Assembly: GCF_000723465.1 (NCBI RefSeq)
Contig: NZ_HF545616.1
Span: 186,001 to 250,000 of the forward strand
Reading direction: 5' to 3'
DNA: 64,000 nt
From: Ruminococcus bicirculans (ex Wegman et al. 2014)
GTDB taxonomy: Bacteria > Bacillota > Clostridia > Oscillospirales > Ruminococcaceae
The notes below the pieces were generated by a model that had not been told where the DNA came from, made no database searches, and saw only the letters and a program-made list of their open reading frames with translations. Positions 34,827-44,835 of this stretch are shown here, in pieces. The first letter of the stretch is position 1; each line of letters starts with the position of its first letter. The position numbers and the translations under genes were made by a program.

Positions 34827-34870
34827 AAAAAACGGAACTGTTCAGCTTGATTTGAACAGCTCCGTTTTTT
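34827..34870. terminator. Bidirectional terminator between hypE and hemL
   Basis: AAAAAACGGA...CTGTTCA and TGAACAG...TCCGTTTTTT form a long stem with T runs on both strands, serving both convergent operons. Confidence 0.85.
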
Positions 34871-34871
34871 G

Positions 34872-36131
34872 TTATCTGTAAGACTCTATCGCCTCAATAG
34901 TCTTTGCTATATCCTCGTCACTGTGAGCATAGGAAACGAACATCGCCTCGAATTGCGACGGTGCAGTGTAAATGCCGCTTTGAAGCATATGACGGTAGTA
35001 TCTGCCGTAGCTTTCCGTGTCGCAAGCCCTTGCCTCATCATAGCTTTTCACTCTCTCGTCATTGAAAAATACCGTCATAAGCGAACCACAGCGATTCACG
35101 TTCAGACCCTTTTCTCTTATGGCATTCTCTATCATAGCCGACTTTTTGTCAAGCTCCTCATAGAAGTTTGGTATGCTTTCTATCTGCCTGATAGTTTCTA
35201 TTCCTGCCGCTACTGCGCATGGGTTTCCAGACAGCGTGCCTGCCTGATAAACAGAGCCTAGTGGTGCAACGCACTGCATTATCTCAAGCTTTCCCCCATA
35301 GCAGGCAAGGGGCATTCCTCCGCCCACTATCTTGCCAAGGGTAGTCATGTCAGGGGTAACTCCGAAATATTTTGAAGCTCCCCCATCTGAAAGCCTGAAG
35401 CCCGTTATAACTTCGTCAAATATAAGCACAGTGCCGTGCTTTTTCGTTATCTCTCTTAGAAATTCAAGAAAGCCATTTTCAGGCGGAACAACGCCCATGT
35501 TTGCGGCGCATGGTTCAACGATAAGTGCGGCTATCTCGCTGCCGTATTCCTCAAAAAGCTTTTCTACCGACGCCGTGTCATTGTATTTCGCAAGAAGCGT
35601 GTCCTTTGTGCAGCCCTCTGTCACTCCTGCACCCGATGGGATAGACTGCGTCATAAGTCCAGAGCCTGCCTTTACAAGCAATCCGTCCGAGTGACCATGA
35701 TAACAGCCCTCGAATTTTATTATCTTGTCCCTGCCAGTATATCCTCTTGCGGCTCTTATTGCGCTCATGACAGCTTCCGTGCCTGAGTTTACGAGCCTGA
35801 GCATTTCCATAGACGGAAAGTGCTTTTTAATAAGCTCCGCCAAGGTTATCTCGCCCTTGTGGCAAGCACCGAAGGTAAGCCCCTTGTCGCAGGCGGCTTT
35901 CACAGCATTTATCACAGGCTCACAGCAGTGACCAAGAATGTTCGGCCCCCATGAGCATACATAGTCGATGAACTCGTTTCCGTCCTCGTCCCATATCCTT
36001 GACCCTTTCGCATGGTCGATAAAAAGCGGAACAGTGCCAACCGCCTTGCAGGCTCTAACAGGGCTGTTCACTCCACCGGGCATAAAACCGCAGGCAGTTT
36101 TGTAAAGCTGTTCAGACCTTGAAGTGTTCAT
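34872..36131 (-). CDS. hemL: Glutamate-1-semialdehyde aminotransferase
   Basis: A 419-residue PLP enzyme that makes 5-aminolevulinate in the C5 pathway. Motifs: GGVNSPVRA near the start, EGCYHGHSD, FDEVITGFR and the PLP lysine in TLGKIVGGGMP. ATG 36131 shares its A with the hemB stop (TAATG) and AAAGGAGG lies inside the end of hemB; the frame to 36152 is read-through. Last gene of the tetrapyrrole operon. Confidence 0.95.
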   Translation of the reverse strand: MNTSRSEQLYKTACGFMPGGVNSPVRACKAVGTVPLFIDHAKGSRIWDEDGNEFIDYVCSWGPNILGHCCEPVINAVKAACDKGLTFGACHKGEITLAELIKKHFPSMEMLRLVNSGTEAVMSAIRAARGYTGRDKIIKFEGCYHGHSDGLLVKAGSGLMTQSIPSGAGVTEGCTKDTLLAKYNDTASVEKLFEEYGSEIAALIVEPCAANMGVVPPENGFLEFLREITKKHGTVLIFDEVITGFRLSDGGASKYFGVTPDMTTLGKIVGGGMPLACYGGKLEIMQCVAPLGSVYQAGTLSGNPCAVAAGIETIRQIESIPNFYEELDKKSAMIENAIREKGLNVNRCGSLMTVFFNDERVKSYDEARACDTESYGRYYRHMLQSGIYTAPSQFEAMFVSYAHSDEDIAKTIEAIESYR

Positions 36132-37099
36132 TACTTGTCCTCCTTTATCCATTTTGCGGCGTCAAGAGCATGGTATGTTATGATAATGTCCGCACCTGCT
36201 CGCTTTATAGCAGTGAGATTTTCAAGAACGATACGCTTCTCGTCTATCCAGCCAAGCTGTGCCGCCGCTTTTACCATAGAGAACTCACCGCTTACGTTGT
36301 ATGCCGCAATCGGCAGATCATATCTGTCCCTGGCGGCTCTGAGGATATCAAGATAACAAAGCGCAGGCTTCACCATTACCATGTCAGCCCCCTCCTCGAT
36401 ATCGTCCTCTATCTCACGGAGAGCCTCACGTCCGTTGCAAGGATCCATCTGATATGACTTTCTGTCGCCAAAGCATGGTGCAGATTCTGCGGCGTCACGA
36501 AACGGAGAATAATATCCCGAAGCAAATTTTGCACTGTATGACATTATAGGGATATCAGTAAGAGCATTCTCGTCAAGCGCCGCCCTTATTGCCGCAACTC
36601 TGCCGTCCATCATGTCGGAGGGTGCGATAATGTCAGCGCCGGCCTTTGCAAGGCTCACCGCCATTTTGCACAGAAGCGGCAAAGTGCTGTCATTGAGTAT
36701 CTTGTCGCCCTTTACAACTCCGCAGTGTCCATGGCTGGTATATTCGCAAAGACAAACGTCTGCAATAATAAGCAGGTCAGGATAATGCTCTTTGATGTAT
36801 CTTATTGCCTGTTGTGTAACGCCCTTGTCATTGTAAGCCTCCGTTGCAAGCTCGTCCTTTTTCTCTGGTATGCCGAAAATAAGCAAGCCCGATATCCCAC
36901 TGTCTGCTATCTGCGGCAATATCTGCTCCAGATTGTCGATAGAATACTGATAAACTGTTGGCATAGAGTCAACAGGCTTCATGATGTCATTGCCCTCTGC
37001 CACAAAAATCGGGTAGATAAAGTCTGCCGCATTTAATCTTGTTTCGCAAACCATTCTTCTCATTGCTGGGTTTGCCCTTAATCTTCTGAATCTTCGCAT
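36131..37099 (-). CDS. hemB: Porphobilinogen synthase
   Basis: A 322-residue enzyme that joins two 5-aminolevulinates to porphobilinogen. The metal site cysteines are in [14 protein letters not shown], and the active lysines in [12 protein letters not shown] and [12 protein letters not shown]. It starts 13 bases after cobA-hemD and ends on the hemL start. Confidence 0.95.
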   Translation of the reverse strand: MRRFRRLRANPAMRRMVCETRLNAADFIYPIFVAEGNDIMKPVDSMPTVYQYSIDNLEQILPQIADSGISGLLIFGIPEKKDELATEAYNDKGVTQQAIRYIKEHYPDLLIIADVCLCEYTSHGHCGVVKGDKILNDSTLPLLCKMAVSLAKAGADIIAPSDMMDGRVAAIRAALDENALTDIPIMSYSAKFASGYYSPFRDAAESAPCFGDRKSYQMDPCNGREALREIEDDIEEGADMVMVKPALCYLDILRAARDRYDLPIAAYNVSGEFSMVKAAAQLGWIDEKRIVLENLTAIKRAGADIIITYHALDAAKWIKEDK

Positions 37100-37112
37100 T
37101 TTTATCTTCCTC

Positions 37113-38573
37113 TCACTTATCTGAAAGTATCTTTTGTATTATTCCCTCTGCCGTGCTTTCCGTTGGAAGCAGAGGACCATTTATACCGTATTTTTTTAGC
37201 TCTGCCGCCGTCACTTCGCCTATGGAGATACACTTTGTATTCTCTGATAAGCTTCCTCCGCCACTGAAAAAGCTCCTCACTCCGCCTGCACTGGCAAACA
37301 CAGCGTAGTCATCATCTATCTTCTCGCCTGTGCTGTAAACAGGCTCGTAAATATGCACATCATCAAAGTTCAGCCATTTTTCAGACAATGGCTTAACAAG
37401 CTCCGCTGACCCCTCCGAGGAGCGTACTATAAGAAGCCTGTCCTCAGGGGTAAGAGTGTCCGAGAGCATATTTCCAAGAGCCACGCTGTTGAATTTTTCA
37501 GGCATTATGTCTGCATAAAGCCCAGCCTTTTCAAGCTTCGCCCCAGTGCCTTTGCCTATGACAGCTATCTTCACTCCGCTTAGCTTTCTTATGTCAATAC
37601 GGCTTTCTCTGAGCCTTTTCAAAAATATCTCCGCACCATTTGGACTTGTAAGAGCAACATGGCTGTAAAAGCCCTCTGAAAGCCGTGAGAAAGCTTTTTC
37701 CGTGACCTCATCGTTCAGCTCCCTAAGCTCAAATCCGCCACAGCGGTGAGCATACGCCCCAAGGGCATTGAGCGACTTTATAAGCCGCCTTGAAAGCCCC
37801 TTTGTGGCAGTGACAGCCACAGAAACTCCATACAATGGAGGCAGGTAGGTAGGCGAAAGATCAAGCCCAGCGGTTTCTCCAACTATTATCACCGCAGGCG
37901 CAGGCAGATCCTCTCTCTTCACCTTTTCAGCAATGTCGTCAAGACAGCCCTTTACAGCCCTCTGCTCGGGGGTAGCACCCTTTGATATCACCGCCGCAGG
38001 AGTATTTTCGCCCATACCGTTTTCAATGAGCCTGCCTGCTATCTCAGGGAGATTTCTAAGCCCCATAAGAAAAATAAGCGTTCCACCGCATTTTGCATAG
38101 CTTTCAAAATGCTCAGGGAGCAGGTCGTTCGCAGTGTGACCTGTTATAACATGAAAGCTTCTTGAAAGTCCCCTGTGGCTCACCGGTATACCTGCAAGCT
38201 CAGGCACTGCCACCGAGGAAGTCACCCCCGGTATAAGGCTGTGTGGTATGCCTGCGGCTTTGAGTGCAGTTATCTCCTCGCCCCCTCTGCCGAACACAAA
38301 AGGGTCGCCGCCTTTTAGCCTGAGAACAACACCGCCCTCTGCGGCTTTTTCCACAAGAAGCGTGTTTATCTCCTCCTGCGTGGAGCTGTGTCTGCCTGCA
38401 CGCTTTCCAACGCATATTTTCTCCGCACCGTCCTTGCAAAAGTCAAGCAAACGGCTGTCTATAAGGCTGTCATATATCACCACGTCACAGCTTTTCAGAG
38501 CCTCATAACCTCTCATTGTGATAAGGTCATAATCTCCACAGCCTGCTCCTGCTATTATAACTCTGCCGCTCAT
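37113..38573 (-). CDS. cobA-hemD: Uroporphyrinogen III methyltransferase/synthase fusion
   Basis: A 486-residue fusion. Residues 1-240 are SUMT/CobA ([50 protein letters not shown]), which makes precorrin-2. Residues 250-486 are uroporphyrinogen III synthase (Hem[23 protein letters not shown]). Such fusions are common in Clostridia that make siroheme or cobalamin. It overlaps hemC by four bases. Confidence 0.93.
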   Translation of the reverse strand: MSGRVIIAGAGCGDYDLITMRGYEALKSCDVVIYDSLIDSRLLDFCKDGAEKICVGKRAGRHSSTQEEINTLLVEKAAEGGVVLRLKGGDPFVFGRGGEEITALKAAGIPHSLIPGVTSSVAVPELAGIPVSHRGLSRSFHVITGHTANDLLPEHFESYAKCGGTLIFLMGLRNLPEIAGRLIENGMGENTPAAVISKGATPEQRAVKGCLDDIAEKVKREDLPAPAVIIVGETAGLDLSPTYLPPLYGVSVAVTATKGLSRRLIKSLNALGAYAHRCGGFELRELNDEVTEKAFSRLSEGFYSHVALTSPNGAEIFLKRLRESRIDIRKLSGVKIAVIGKGTGAKLEKAGLYADIMPEKFNSVALGNMLSDTLTPEDRLLIVRSSEGSAELVKPLSEKWLNFDDVHIYEPVYSTGEKIDDDYAVFASAGGVRSFFSGGGSLSENTKCISIGEVTAAELKKYGINGPLLPTESTAEGIIQKILSDK

Positions 38574-39430
38574 AGCTTATCAGTCAGCTCCTTAACAAGT
38601 TCAAATCTTTTTTCTATCTCTTTTTCGCCCTGAGCAAAATGCCCCTTGCCGTCTGAAACAGTGAGAGATATCTTTTCCCCATTTATCTCGCTGTATGCCC
38701 CCACAGGCACAGTGCAGTCCGCACCCAGAAGTCTTATCACCTCACGCTCGGTTTCAAACCTGAGCATAGTTTCCTTGTGTGATACCTGCGAAATTATCTC
38801 AGCCGCCTTGCTCTCCTTTGCACATTCCACTGCAATTATAGCCTGACAAGGCGCAGGCAAAAGCTCCCAAGGCTCAAACTCTTTTACCTCGTATTCCGAA
38901 AGGGAAAGTCCCAAACGCTCCGTTCCTGCCGCACAAAGTATTATGCCGTCATAAAGCCCATCAGAAAGTTTTTTAAGGCGTGTACCAACATTGCCTCTTA
39001 TATCAGAAAACTTTGCGTTAGGATAAAGCCTTGCAAAGCCCCCACGTCTGCGCTGACTTCCTGTGCCAACAGTGAAAACATCACAATCGTTAAATACAAC
39101 GCCTTTTTTGGTCACAAGCATATCACGATAGTTCCCACGAGGGCAAACTCCCGATATCTCCAGCCCCTCGCCCAGCGTAACAGGCAAGTCCTTTGCACTG
39201 TGTACAGCAAAGTCTATTTCTCCGCTTTGCAAAGCCTGTTCTATCTCCGTGACGAACACACCCTTGCCGCCTATCTTGTCAAGAGGTCTGTCAAGCTGTC
39301 TGTCGCCCTTTGTGGTGAAGGTGACTATCTCGGTATCACACTCAGGAAATGCCGCCTTTATCATGTCAAGTACCATATAAGTCTGCGCCATTGCAAGTGG
39401 ACTTTTTCTTGTGCCTGCTCTCAGTTTCAT
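38570..39430 (-). CDS. hemC: Hydroxymethylbilane synthase
   Basis: A 286-residue enzyme that links four porphobilinogens. RAGTRKSPLAMAQT at the start, DIRGNVGTRLKKL in the middle and the dipyrromethane cofactor Cys in LGADCTVPVGAY are present. It overlaps both neighbours by four bases. Confidence 0.95.
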   Translation of the reverse strand: MKLRAGTRKSPLAMAQTYMVLDMIKAAFPECDTEIVTFTTKGDRQLDRPLDKIGGKGVFVTEIEQALQSGEIDFAVHSAKDLPVTLGEGLEISGVCPRGNYRDMLVTKKGVVFNDCDVFTVGTGSQRRRGGFARLYPNAKFSDIRGNVGTRLKKLSDGLYDGIILCAAGTERLGLSLSEYEVKEFEPWELLPAPCQAIIAVECAKESKAAEIISQVSHKETMLRFETEREVIRLLGADCTVPVGAYSEINGEKISLTVSDGKGHFAQGEKEIEKRFELVKELTDKL

Positions 39431-40053
39431 TTTCGCTCCTTTATCATCTCTATAAGCTGTTCCTCTGTTGGAAGCACGTCACTTTCAAGGCATATTTTCA
39501 ATGCCTCTGCCATAGCCTTTTTCCTAGCCTGCTCCGTGGATATATTTTCAAGGGCATAGTCACGGACTTTTCCCATGACATTGCATATATCCCCAAGCCT
39601 GCCCTCTGTCTGCGATTGGATCGTCTTTCTCAGGTGAGAAGCAAGGGTAGGGCTTTTTCCGCCTGTTGAAATGCCAATGCACACGTCCCCCTCTGTAACA
39701 ATGGCAGGGAAGAAGAACGTACAGCTCTCAGGGTCATCAACTGCGTTGCATGGAATGTGCCTTTGCCTGCAAAGCTGAGAAATGTGCCTGTTTACGCCTC
39801 TGTCCCCTGTGGCAGTTATCACAAATGTACTGCCGTCTATGTCGCTGTCCTTAAAAGCACGCTCAAAAAGTGTTATCATGCCCCGGTCTGCAAGTTCTCT
39901 TATCTCACCGCAAGCTTTTAATGCCACCACCTTTATTATAGGCGAAAAGTCAAGAAGCTTTTCGAGCTTTCTCAAAGCTACCTGTCCGCCACCCACCACA
40001 AGGCATGGCATATTCTCAATATTCGCAAAAAAAGGAAAGTATGGCATCGTCAT
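39427..40053 (-). CDS. Precorrin-2 dehydrogenase/sirohydrochlorin ferrochelatase
   Basis: A 208-residue Met8p/SirC-type protein. The Rossmann motif is CLVVGGGQVALRKLEKLL, followed by NAVDDPESCTFFFPAI and the ISTGGKSPTLASHLR signature, and a helical end. It oxidises precorrin-2 to sirohydrochlorin and may insert iron. Start 40053 lies in the hemA stop (ATGA). Confidence 0.9.
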   Translation of the reverse strand: MTMPYFPFFANIENMPCLVVGGGQVALRKLEKLLDFSPIIKVVALKACGEIRELADRGMITLFERAFKDSDIDGSTFVITATGDRGVNRHISQLCRQRHIPCNAVDDPESCTFFFPAIVTEGDVCIGISTGGKSPTLASHLRKTIQSQTEGRLGDICNVMGKVRDYALENISTEQARKKAMAEALKICLESDVLPTEEQLIEMIKERK

Positions 40054-41162
40054 TCTCCGTATTCTTTTATTACTTCTATAACCTTGCCGAAAGTCTGTGA
40101 ATCAAGCTCCGACTTTAGTCTGAAAAAAAGCTCTTTCGCCGAAACCTCACAAAGTCTTCTGTCAAGGCTCTCAAACTGCGGAAGAAAATCATGGAACATA
40201 AGCTGCTTTTCAAGCTCGTCAGTTTCCTCGTCAATGATAAGCTTTGACCTCTCCACGCTGTCAAGCTTTTTGAGATTGTTTTCTTTGGCAAGCTCCGTGA
40301 AAAAGTCCATGTCAATAAGCCTAGCCCCTGCAAGCTTTTCCACGGCAGGGTCAATATCTCTCGGTACTGCAAGGTCTATAAAAAGCTTGTTTTCATTATC
40401 ACTGAGCATATCCGCCGTAACAGTGTAGTGGGGGCTTGAAGTCGCCGAAATTGTGCAGTCACATTCGCCAATGCGCTCATATCTCTTTTCGTATGGTATA
40501 AACTCAAGCTTTGGATCGTCTGAAATATATTCCAGTGCATTTCTGTGGGAACGTGCCGTCGCAAGCACAGTTACGTTCTTGTATGAAAGAAGATTTTTCA
40601 GGACCAGCGAACCTATCTCTCCGCTTGCTCCAAGGAGCATCACCCTGACATTATCTTTATAATGTGCCGCTTCCTTAGCCGCAAGAGTAGCCGTGGAAAC
40701 GGAAGTCTTTGAAAGCTCCGTCTCCGTCTTTATTTTCTTCGCACAAGCGATAGCCCCTTGAAATATCATGTTCACCTCAGAGGAAAGCCCAATGCGTTCC
40801 CTTGAAAGATCATATGCACGGCGAACCTGTCCAAGTATCTCGTCCTCACCTATGACCGCTGATTCTATACCGCATGATACGCTGTAAAGCCTTTTTACTG
40901 CCGTCTTGTCTGTGAATATCATGACCTTGCGTTTGAGCTTTGCGATCTCCACTCCGCTTTGTTCACAAAGAAGCCTTATGCCCTCCTCAGGTGTTCCGCA
41001 AAAGTAAAGCTCCGTCCTGTTGCAGGTGCAAATAAGCACAGGTGAAAGGTCCTTTACGTCAAAAAGCAGCTTTTCACACTGAGCGCTGTCAAATGTGAAA
41101 AGGCTGCGAAAGGCTTGTCCGCAAAGCTTGTGATTTACGCTTATGCAGGTGAAATTTTTCAT
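40050..41162 (-). CDS. hemA: Glutamyl-tRNA reductase
   Basis: A 370-residue enzyme, first committed step of the C5 pathway. The catalytic Cys is in LICTCNRTELY near residue 47. GEDEILGQVRRAY and LGASGEIGSLVLKNLL (NADPH site) follow. It is slightly short at the C-terminal dimer domain but looks complete. It overlaps the upstream DUF3877 gene by four bases. Confidence 0.92.
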   Translation of the reverse strand: MKNFTCISVNHKLCGQAFRSLFTFDSAQCEKLLFDVKDLSPVLICTCNRTELYFCGTPEEGIRLLCEQSGVEIAKLKRKVMIFTDKTAVKRLYSVSCGIESAVIGEDEILGQVRRAYDLSRERIGLSSEVNMIFQGAIACAKKIKTETELSKTSVSTATLAAKEAAHYKDNVRVMLLGASGEIGSLVLKNLLSYKNVTVLATARSHRNALEYISDDPKLEFIPYEKRYERIGECDCTISATSSPHYTVTADMLSDNENKLFIDLAVPRDIDPAVEKLAGARLIDMDFFTELAKENNLKKLDSVERSKLIIDEETDELEKQLMFHDFLPQFESLDRRLCEVSAKELFFRLKSELDSQTFGKVIEVIKEYGE

Positions 41163-41710
41163 TTTTCTGTGTTATCTCCTGACTTTTCGGGATAAAGTGC
41201 GTCATAGTCAAGCTTGGTGAATCTGTGATATGTTATGCCGCCCAAGTCGTCCTGTAAACAGTATCGGCAGCCGTCAGGCTCTCCGTCTGGAAAGTATGCA
41301 AGCAGGTCAAATTCATCGTCAGGTGCAGCAGTTATAACAGCGTTCTTATTGTACTTTCTGAATATCTCAGCCGCTCTTTCAAGAGAACACCCCTCTTTTA
41401 CCGCTCCGATAAACTCCACAAGAAACGGGCTTGCCTCCACCTTTTCGTGGATAGCCCTCACGCTCTCCTCTGATACCGTAACAGCTATCCTGCCGTCCTG
41501 AGCAAGCGAAGCCTTGCATGAAAGTATCTCGCTTTTGTATTCGTCTATGGCTTTTATCATTTCCTCAGTCGTAAGCTCGCCCCCTGTTATGGCATTGAGT
41601 GAGTCAAGAGGATAAAAAAGCGTCACCGCATTAGGGGTAAACCCAAGCTTTATCTGCGACTCTTTTATAGTATCGGTTATATTCTGTTCAAGCTTTATAA
41701 GCTCTGTCAT
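41159..41710 (-). CDS. DUF3877-like protein heading the tetrapyrrole operon
   Basis: A 183-residue protein with the look of the uncharacterised DUF3877 family (IKLGFTPNAVTLFYPLDSLN, RIAVTVSEESVRAIHE, DLGGITYHRFTKLDYDALYP). It contains no known metal or cofactor motif. AAAGGAGAA precedes the ATG. As first gene of the hem operon, coupled to hemA, it may regulate or support tetrapyrrole synthesis, but nothing shows how. Confidence 0.65.
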   Translation of the reverse strand: MTELIKLEQNITDTIKESQIKLGFTPNAVTLFYPLDSLNAITGGELTTEEMIKAIDEYKSEILSCKASLAQDGRIAVTVSEESVRAIHEKVEASPFLVEFIGAVKEGCSLERAAEIFRKYNKNAVITAAPDDEFDLLAYFPDGEPDGCRYCLQDDLGGITYHRFTKLDYDALYPEKSGDNTEK

Positions 41711-41756
41711 GAAAATTCTCCTTTGTACATAATTCCTATAGGCTTTGTATGCTTTT

Positions 41757-41785
41757 ATAATATCACATATTTCTCATGTTGTCAA
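41757..41785 (-). promoter_or_regulatory. Promoter of the tetrapyrrole operon
   Basis: On the minus strand: TTGACA (41785-41780), 17 bases, TATTAT (41762-41757). The -35 lies inside the last codons of the LysR gene, about 45 bases before the start at 41710. Confidence 0.75.
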
Positions 41786-42694
41786 CCTTGTTTCCTCGCC
41801 TATATATTTTTTCAGTGCATTGATATAAAATTCCGTCAGTGGATTAGAAAGTACCTTTTTGTGAGTAACTATGCCAATGCGCATGGACCCCTCCGCTTCA
41901 AGGGGAACAGCTACGATATCACTGCCGTTGAGCTTTTCGTCAATAACGCCGCTGCAAATGGTGTAGCCGTTAAGACCGATAAGAAGATTAAAAAGGGTCG
42001 CACGGTCACGGACGCGGATATTCTTTGGTCGTTTTATGGTGCTTAGTATCTCCTCCGAGTAGTAGAAAGAGTTGTATTCCCCCTGCTCAAAGGATAAATA
42101 AGGGTAGGGGAGCAGGTCGTCAAGGGTCACCGACTTTTTCTGCGCAAGGGGATTTGCAGAGCCTACAAAAACGTGTGGCTTTGCAGAAAATAGCTCCGTG
42201 AATTTAAGCTCTTTGGACTTTATCTCCTTTGAAAGCACAGGCTCGTTGAAATCGTTGAGATAGAGTATGCCAAGCTCGCTTTTCATTCTCGCCACGTCCT
42301 CGATTATCTCGTGGGTCTGCGTCTCACGAATGCTGAAATCATATTCATCTCCGCCAAACTCTTTTATAAGGTCAACAAAAGCGTTCACCGCAAAGGAGTA
42401 ATGCTGAGTGGATATGCAAAACTGCCTTTTGCCGTGTTGCTTTCCGCAGTATTTTTCTTCAAGAAGGCTCGCCTGTTCAAGCACCTGCCTTGCATAGCCC
42501 AAAAAGACTTCACCCTCTTTTGATACCGTTATGCCCTTGTTTGTGCGTATGAATATAGTGATATTCATTTCCTTTTCAAGCTCACGGATAGCGTTAGTAA
42601 GACTAGGCTGAGAAATAAAAAGCGACTGTGCCGCCTCGCTGACAGTACCTTTCTCCGCCGTAGCCACCACATATTTAAGCTGCTGTAAGGTCAT
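41774..42694 (-). CDS. LysR-family regulator
   Basis: A 306-residue regulator with the N-terminal winged helix (TLQQLKYVVATAEKGTVSEAAQSLFISQPSLTNAIRELE) and a substrate-binding domain typical of CysL/CynR-like members. It lies directly upstream of, and in the same direction as, the tetrapyrrole operon. Whether it controls that operon is not shown; LysR targets are more often divergent. Confidence 0.88.
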   Translation of the reverse strand: MTLQQLKYVVATAEKGTVSEAAQSLFISQPSLTNAIRELEKEMNITIFIRTNKGITVSKEGEVFLGYARQVLEQASLLEEKYCGKQHGKRQFCISTQHYSFAVNAFVDLIKEFGGDEYDFSIRETQTHEIIEDVARMKSELGILYLNDFNEPVLSKEIKSKELKFTELFSAKPHVFVGSANPLAQKKSVTLDDLLPYPYLSFEQGEYNSFYYSEEILSTIKRPKNIRVRDRATLFNLLIGLNGYTICSGVIDEKLNGSDIVAVPLEAEGSMRIGIVTHKKVLSNPLTEFYINALKKYIGEETRLTT

Positions 42695-42825
42695 ATCTCC
42701 ACCCCTTTTCAGATATATCCTTATTATATAGCGTATTTATGAAATTTTCAAGTGGAAGAACGCTTCCAAACAATATAAAAGATCCGCACAGCGACACTCT
42801 TTTGTACGCAATGCGGATCAATTTT

Positions 42826-43395
42826 CTATCTCATCATCTCTATATCCTCATAAAGCCCCTCTATATCAGCTTTAAGCCGTCTTATCTCATGAAGACGATG
42901 TCGGTATTTTTCGCCGATCTCTCTCTGCTCCTCCATAGTCGGCAAAGGTATCTCACACTCTTTCAACCCCTTTGTGTGCAATATCCTTAGTACCTTTCCG
43001 CTGCGACAGCCGTCAAGCATAGCCTTTCCCTCTGCCGATGAAAGATAAGCCGCAATATAGTAAGGGTCAGCCTTCTCCTTGTCAAGTCCTATCCTTATCA
43101 GCGTGGGTGAAACAAGAAGCTTTCTGTCCCCCATATCGCCTGCACATATCACCTTGAAATTCTTGTCCGTGGTAGAAAGTATCACATCTCCGTCCTTTAT
43201 GGCATATTTCTCAAAACGCTTGCTGTCATAAACTATCTCAATGCAGTTTTCCGCAATAACGCCGTCGTCAATGTCCACAAGCCTTAGATATTCGCATGGC
43301 TTAGTAAACTCATTGTCCGAAATATAGCTCTCCGCCATAAGTCCATGACTTATCTCCTTTATGATATCTCCGAAATTAACTGTATTTACATTCAT
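42826..43395 (-). CDS. Orphan HsdS-like specificity protein
   Basis: A 189-residue protein with one target-recognition-type domain and a C-terminal coiled coil (LPTMEEQREIGEKYRHRLHEIRRLKADIEGLY), the half-HsdS layout of type I restriction specificity subunits. No hsdM or hsdR is nearby. ATG 43395 follows AGAGAGG; a GTG at 43404 overlapping the WYL stop is the alternative. It is coupled to the WYL regulator and may work as part of a separate defence or regulatory locus. Confidence 0.7.
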   Translation of the reverse strand: MNVNTVNFGDIIKEISHGLMAESYISDNEFTKPCEYLRLVDIDDGVIAENCIEIVYDSKRFEKYAIKDGDVILSTTDKNFKVICAGDMGDRKLLVSPTLIRIGLDKEKADPYYIAAYLSSAEGKAMLDGCRSGKVLRILHTKGLKECEIPLPTMEEQREIGEKYRHRLHEIRRLKADIEGLYEDIEMMR

Positions 43396-43400
43396 TTTAG

Positions 43401-44465
43401 TCACCTCTCTTGATTTCCATACATCTCAGACAATGCCGAGATCTCTTCTTTTACAATATCCACAGCCCTCTTTGGCGAGGTCAGCTTCACAGCTTTTCTG
43501 TTAGCTATCGCCCAGCGTACAGCCGTCTGGATATTTGCCCTGAACGTCACGTCATAGATATCGTCATTATCTATGACCTTATTGCAGGTGAACTCATTCC
43601 CGAATGTATCAAGCACAAGACTTATGTCTTTCTTTTTTATGTTGATATGTACACGCTCCACAGTCCCGTCAAGCATATACCTGTTAAGATTTTTGTATTG
43701 CACAGGCTTTAGATCCCTCGGAACATTGCTAAGCGTCTTTACATCTCTCATAGAGCCGTCCTCTTCGCAGATACTCGCCTTTAGGATCTTGTCTATCCTG
43801 AAATGACGAAGATCATCGTAACGAACATCACTTGCAAGGAGATAGTAAAAGCCGTCTGCCATAACGATGCCATAAGGGCTGAGCATAACACGTTGAAGCT
43901 TTATACCGCTCTGTGGGTCGCTCTTAGTGAGGAGCTTGCCGTTCTTGTCATAATCGCTTATGGTAACATCAAGTTTCCTGTTGGTGTTCATAGCCTCTTT
44001 GATATTTTCTATCACCAAAAAAACGCTCTTGTTGCCATAGTGAAAGGTCTCTCTGAGATTGGCTTCCTTGCTCTTTGTGTTACCCGTAGATAAGATGTTT
44101 ATCTTTTTTATCAGATCCCTCACATAGTCCGCAGGGAGCATTGGTGAGTATATGATGCTGTCTGCCAGAAACTCATATTCCTCCGCGGTGATGTCAGAGG
44201 CGTAGTAAATATCTGTGATGTATTTTTTATCGCTTTTATCATCATCATCATCGTTGTCATTGTCTGCGATGAAAACATTGCAGCTTTCATCGCCTATTAT
44301 GCTCTTCAAATGCTGAGCCACCGTCTTGCGGTTAGGCTTTATGCCAAGCTTTTCCTCAAGATAACCGCAGATCTGCTGCTGAGTAAGGGGGTGCTTTTCA
44401 TCACTGTGTTCTTTGAGTATCTCAATGATCTTGTGCGAAAGCATATCTGTTTTTGTATATGACAT
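43401..44465 (-). CDS. WYL-domain transcription regulator
   Basis: A 354-residue regulator: an N-terminal winged helix (LTQQQICGYLEEKLGIKPNRKTVAQHLKSI), an acidic linker with a run of Asp, a WYL domain (about 180-250, with KLQRVMLSPYGIVMADGFYYLL) and the WCX end. WYL proteins sense nucleotides or nucleic acid and often control phage defence genes. The palindrome at its own promoter suggests autoregulation. Confidence 0.88.
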   Translation of the reverse strand: MSYTKTDMLSHKIIEILKEHSDEKHPLTQQQICGYLEEKLGIKPNRKTVAQHLKSIIGDESCNVFIADNDNDDDDDKSDKKYITDIYYASDITAEEYEFLADSIIYSPMLPADYVRDLIKKINILSTGNTKSKEANLRETFHYGNKSVFLVIENIKEAMNTNRKLDVTISDYDKNGKLLTKSDPQSGIKLQRVMLSPYGIVMADGFYYLLASDVRYDDLRHFRIDKILKASICEEDGSMRDVKTLSNVPRDLKPVQYKNLNRYMLDGTVERVHINIKKKDISLVLDTFGNEFTCNKVIDNDDIYDVTFRANIQTAVRWAIANRKAVKLTSPKRAVDIVKEEISALSEMYGNQER

Positions 44466-44482
44466 TTTTGCCCTCCTGTTCT

Positions 44483-44527
44483 GTGATATCTTTCTTTCAA
44501 TATATCACTTTTGCTTTATTTTGTCAA
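44483..44527 (-). promoter_or_regulatory. WYL gene promoter with palindromic operator
   Basis: On the minus strand: TTGACA (44527-44522), 17 bases, TATATT (44504-44499). GTGATAT (44483-44489) and ATATCAC (44502-44508) form an inverted repeat across the -10 and start point. Confidence 0.7.
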
Positions 44528-44835
44528 TTGTGTGCCGCTAAGTTTTTGTATCATAAAAGGATACACCACCTGCTTTAGCACCCTAACAGGCAGCCTGTGC
44601 CCGAAATCCGCTGTCAGCATATTTTCCTCGCCGCCATTTCTGCAGTGTATATCTTGCTCTTATCCATTGTATCAAGTCCTTTCTTTTTGTGTTGCTATTA
44701 TCATACCACCTACCATGGGTAAAATTTCGGATATTAAAAGCTTCCGCTATGTCCACATTTTTGAACATTCCGGGTGCTATAATGCAGATACAGACGAAAA
44801 ACAAGAATGAGAAAAGACCACGGAGGCGGATTTTT

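Noticed and set aside
44511-44810. Frames in the gap before the AAA ATPase
   Set aside because: No ribosome sites that fit and no motif; the gap holds the WYL promoter and operator.
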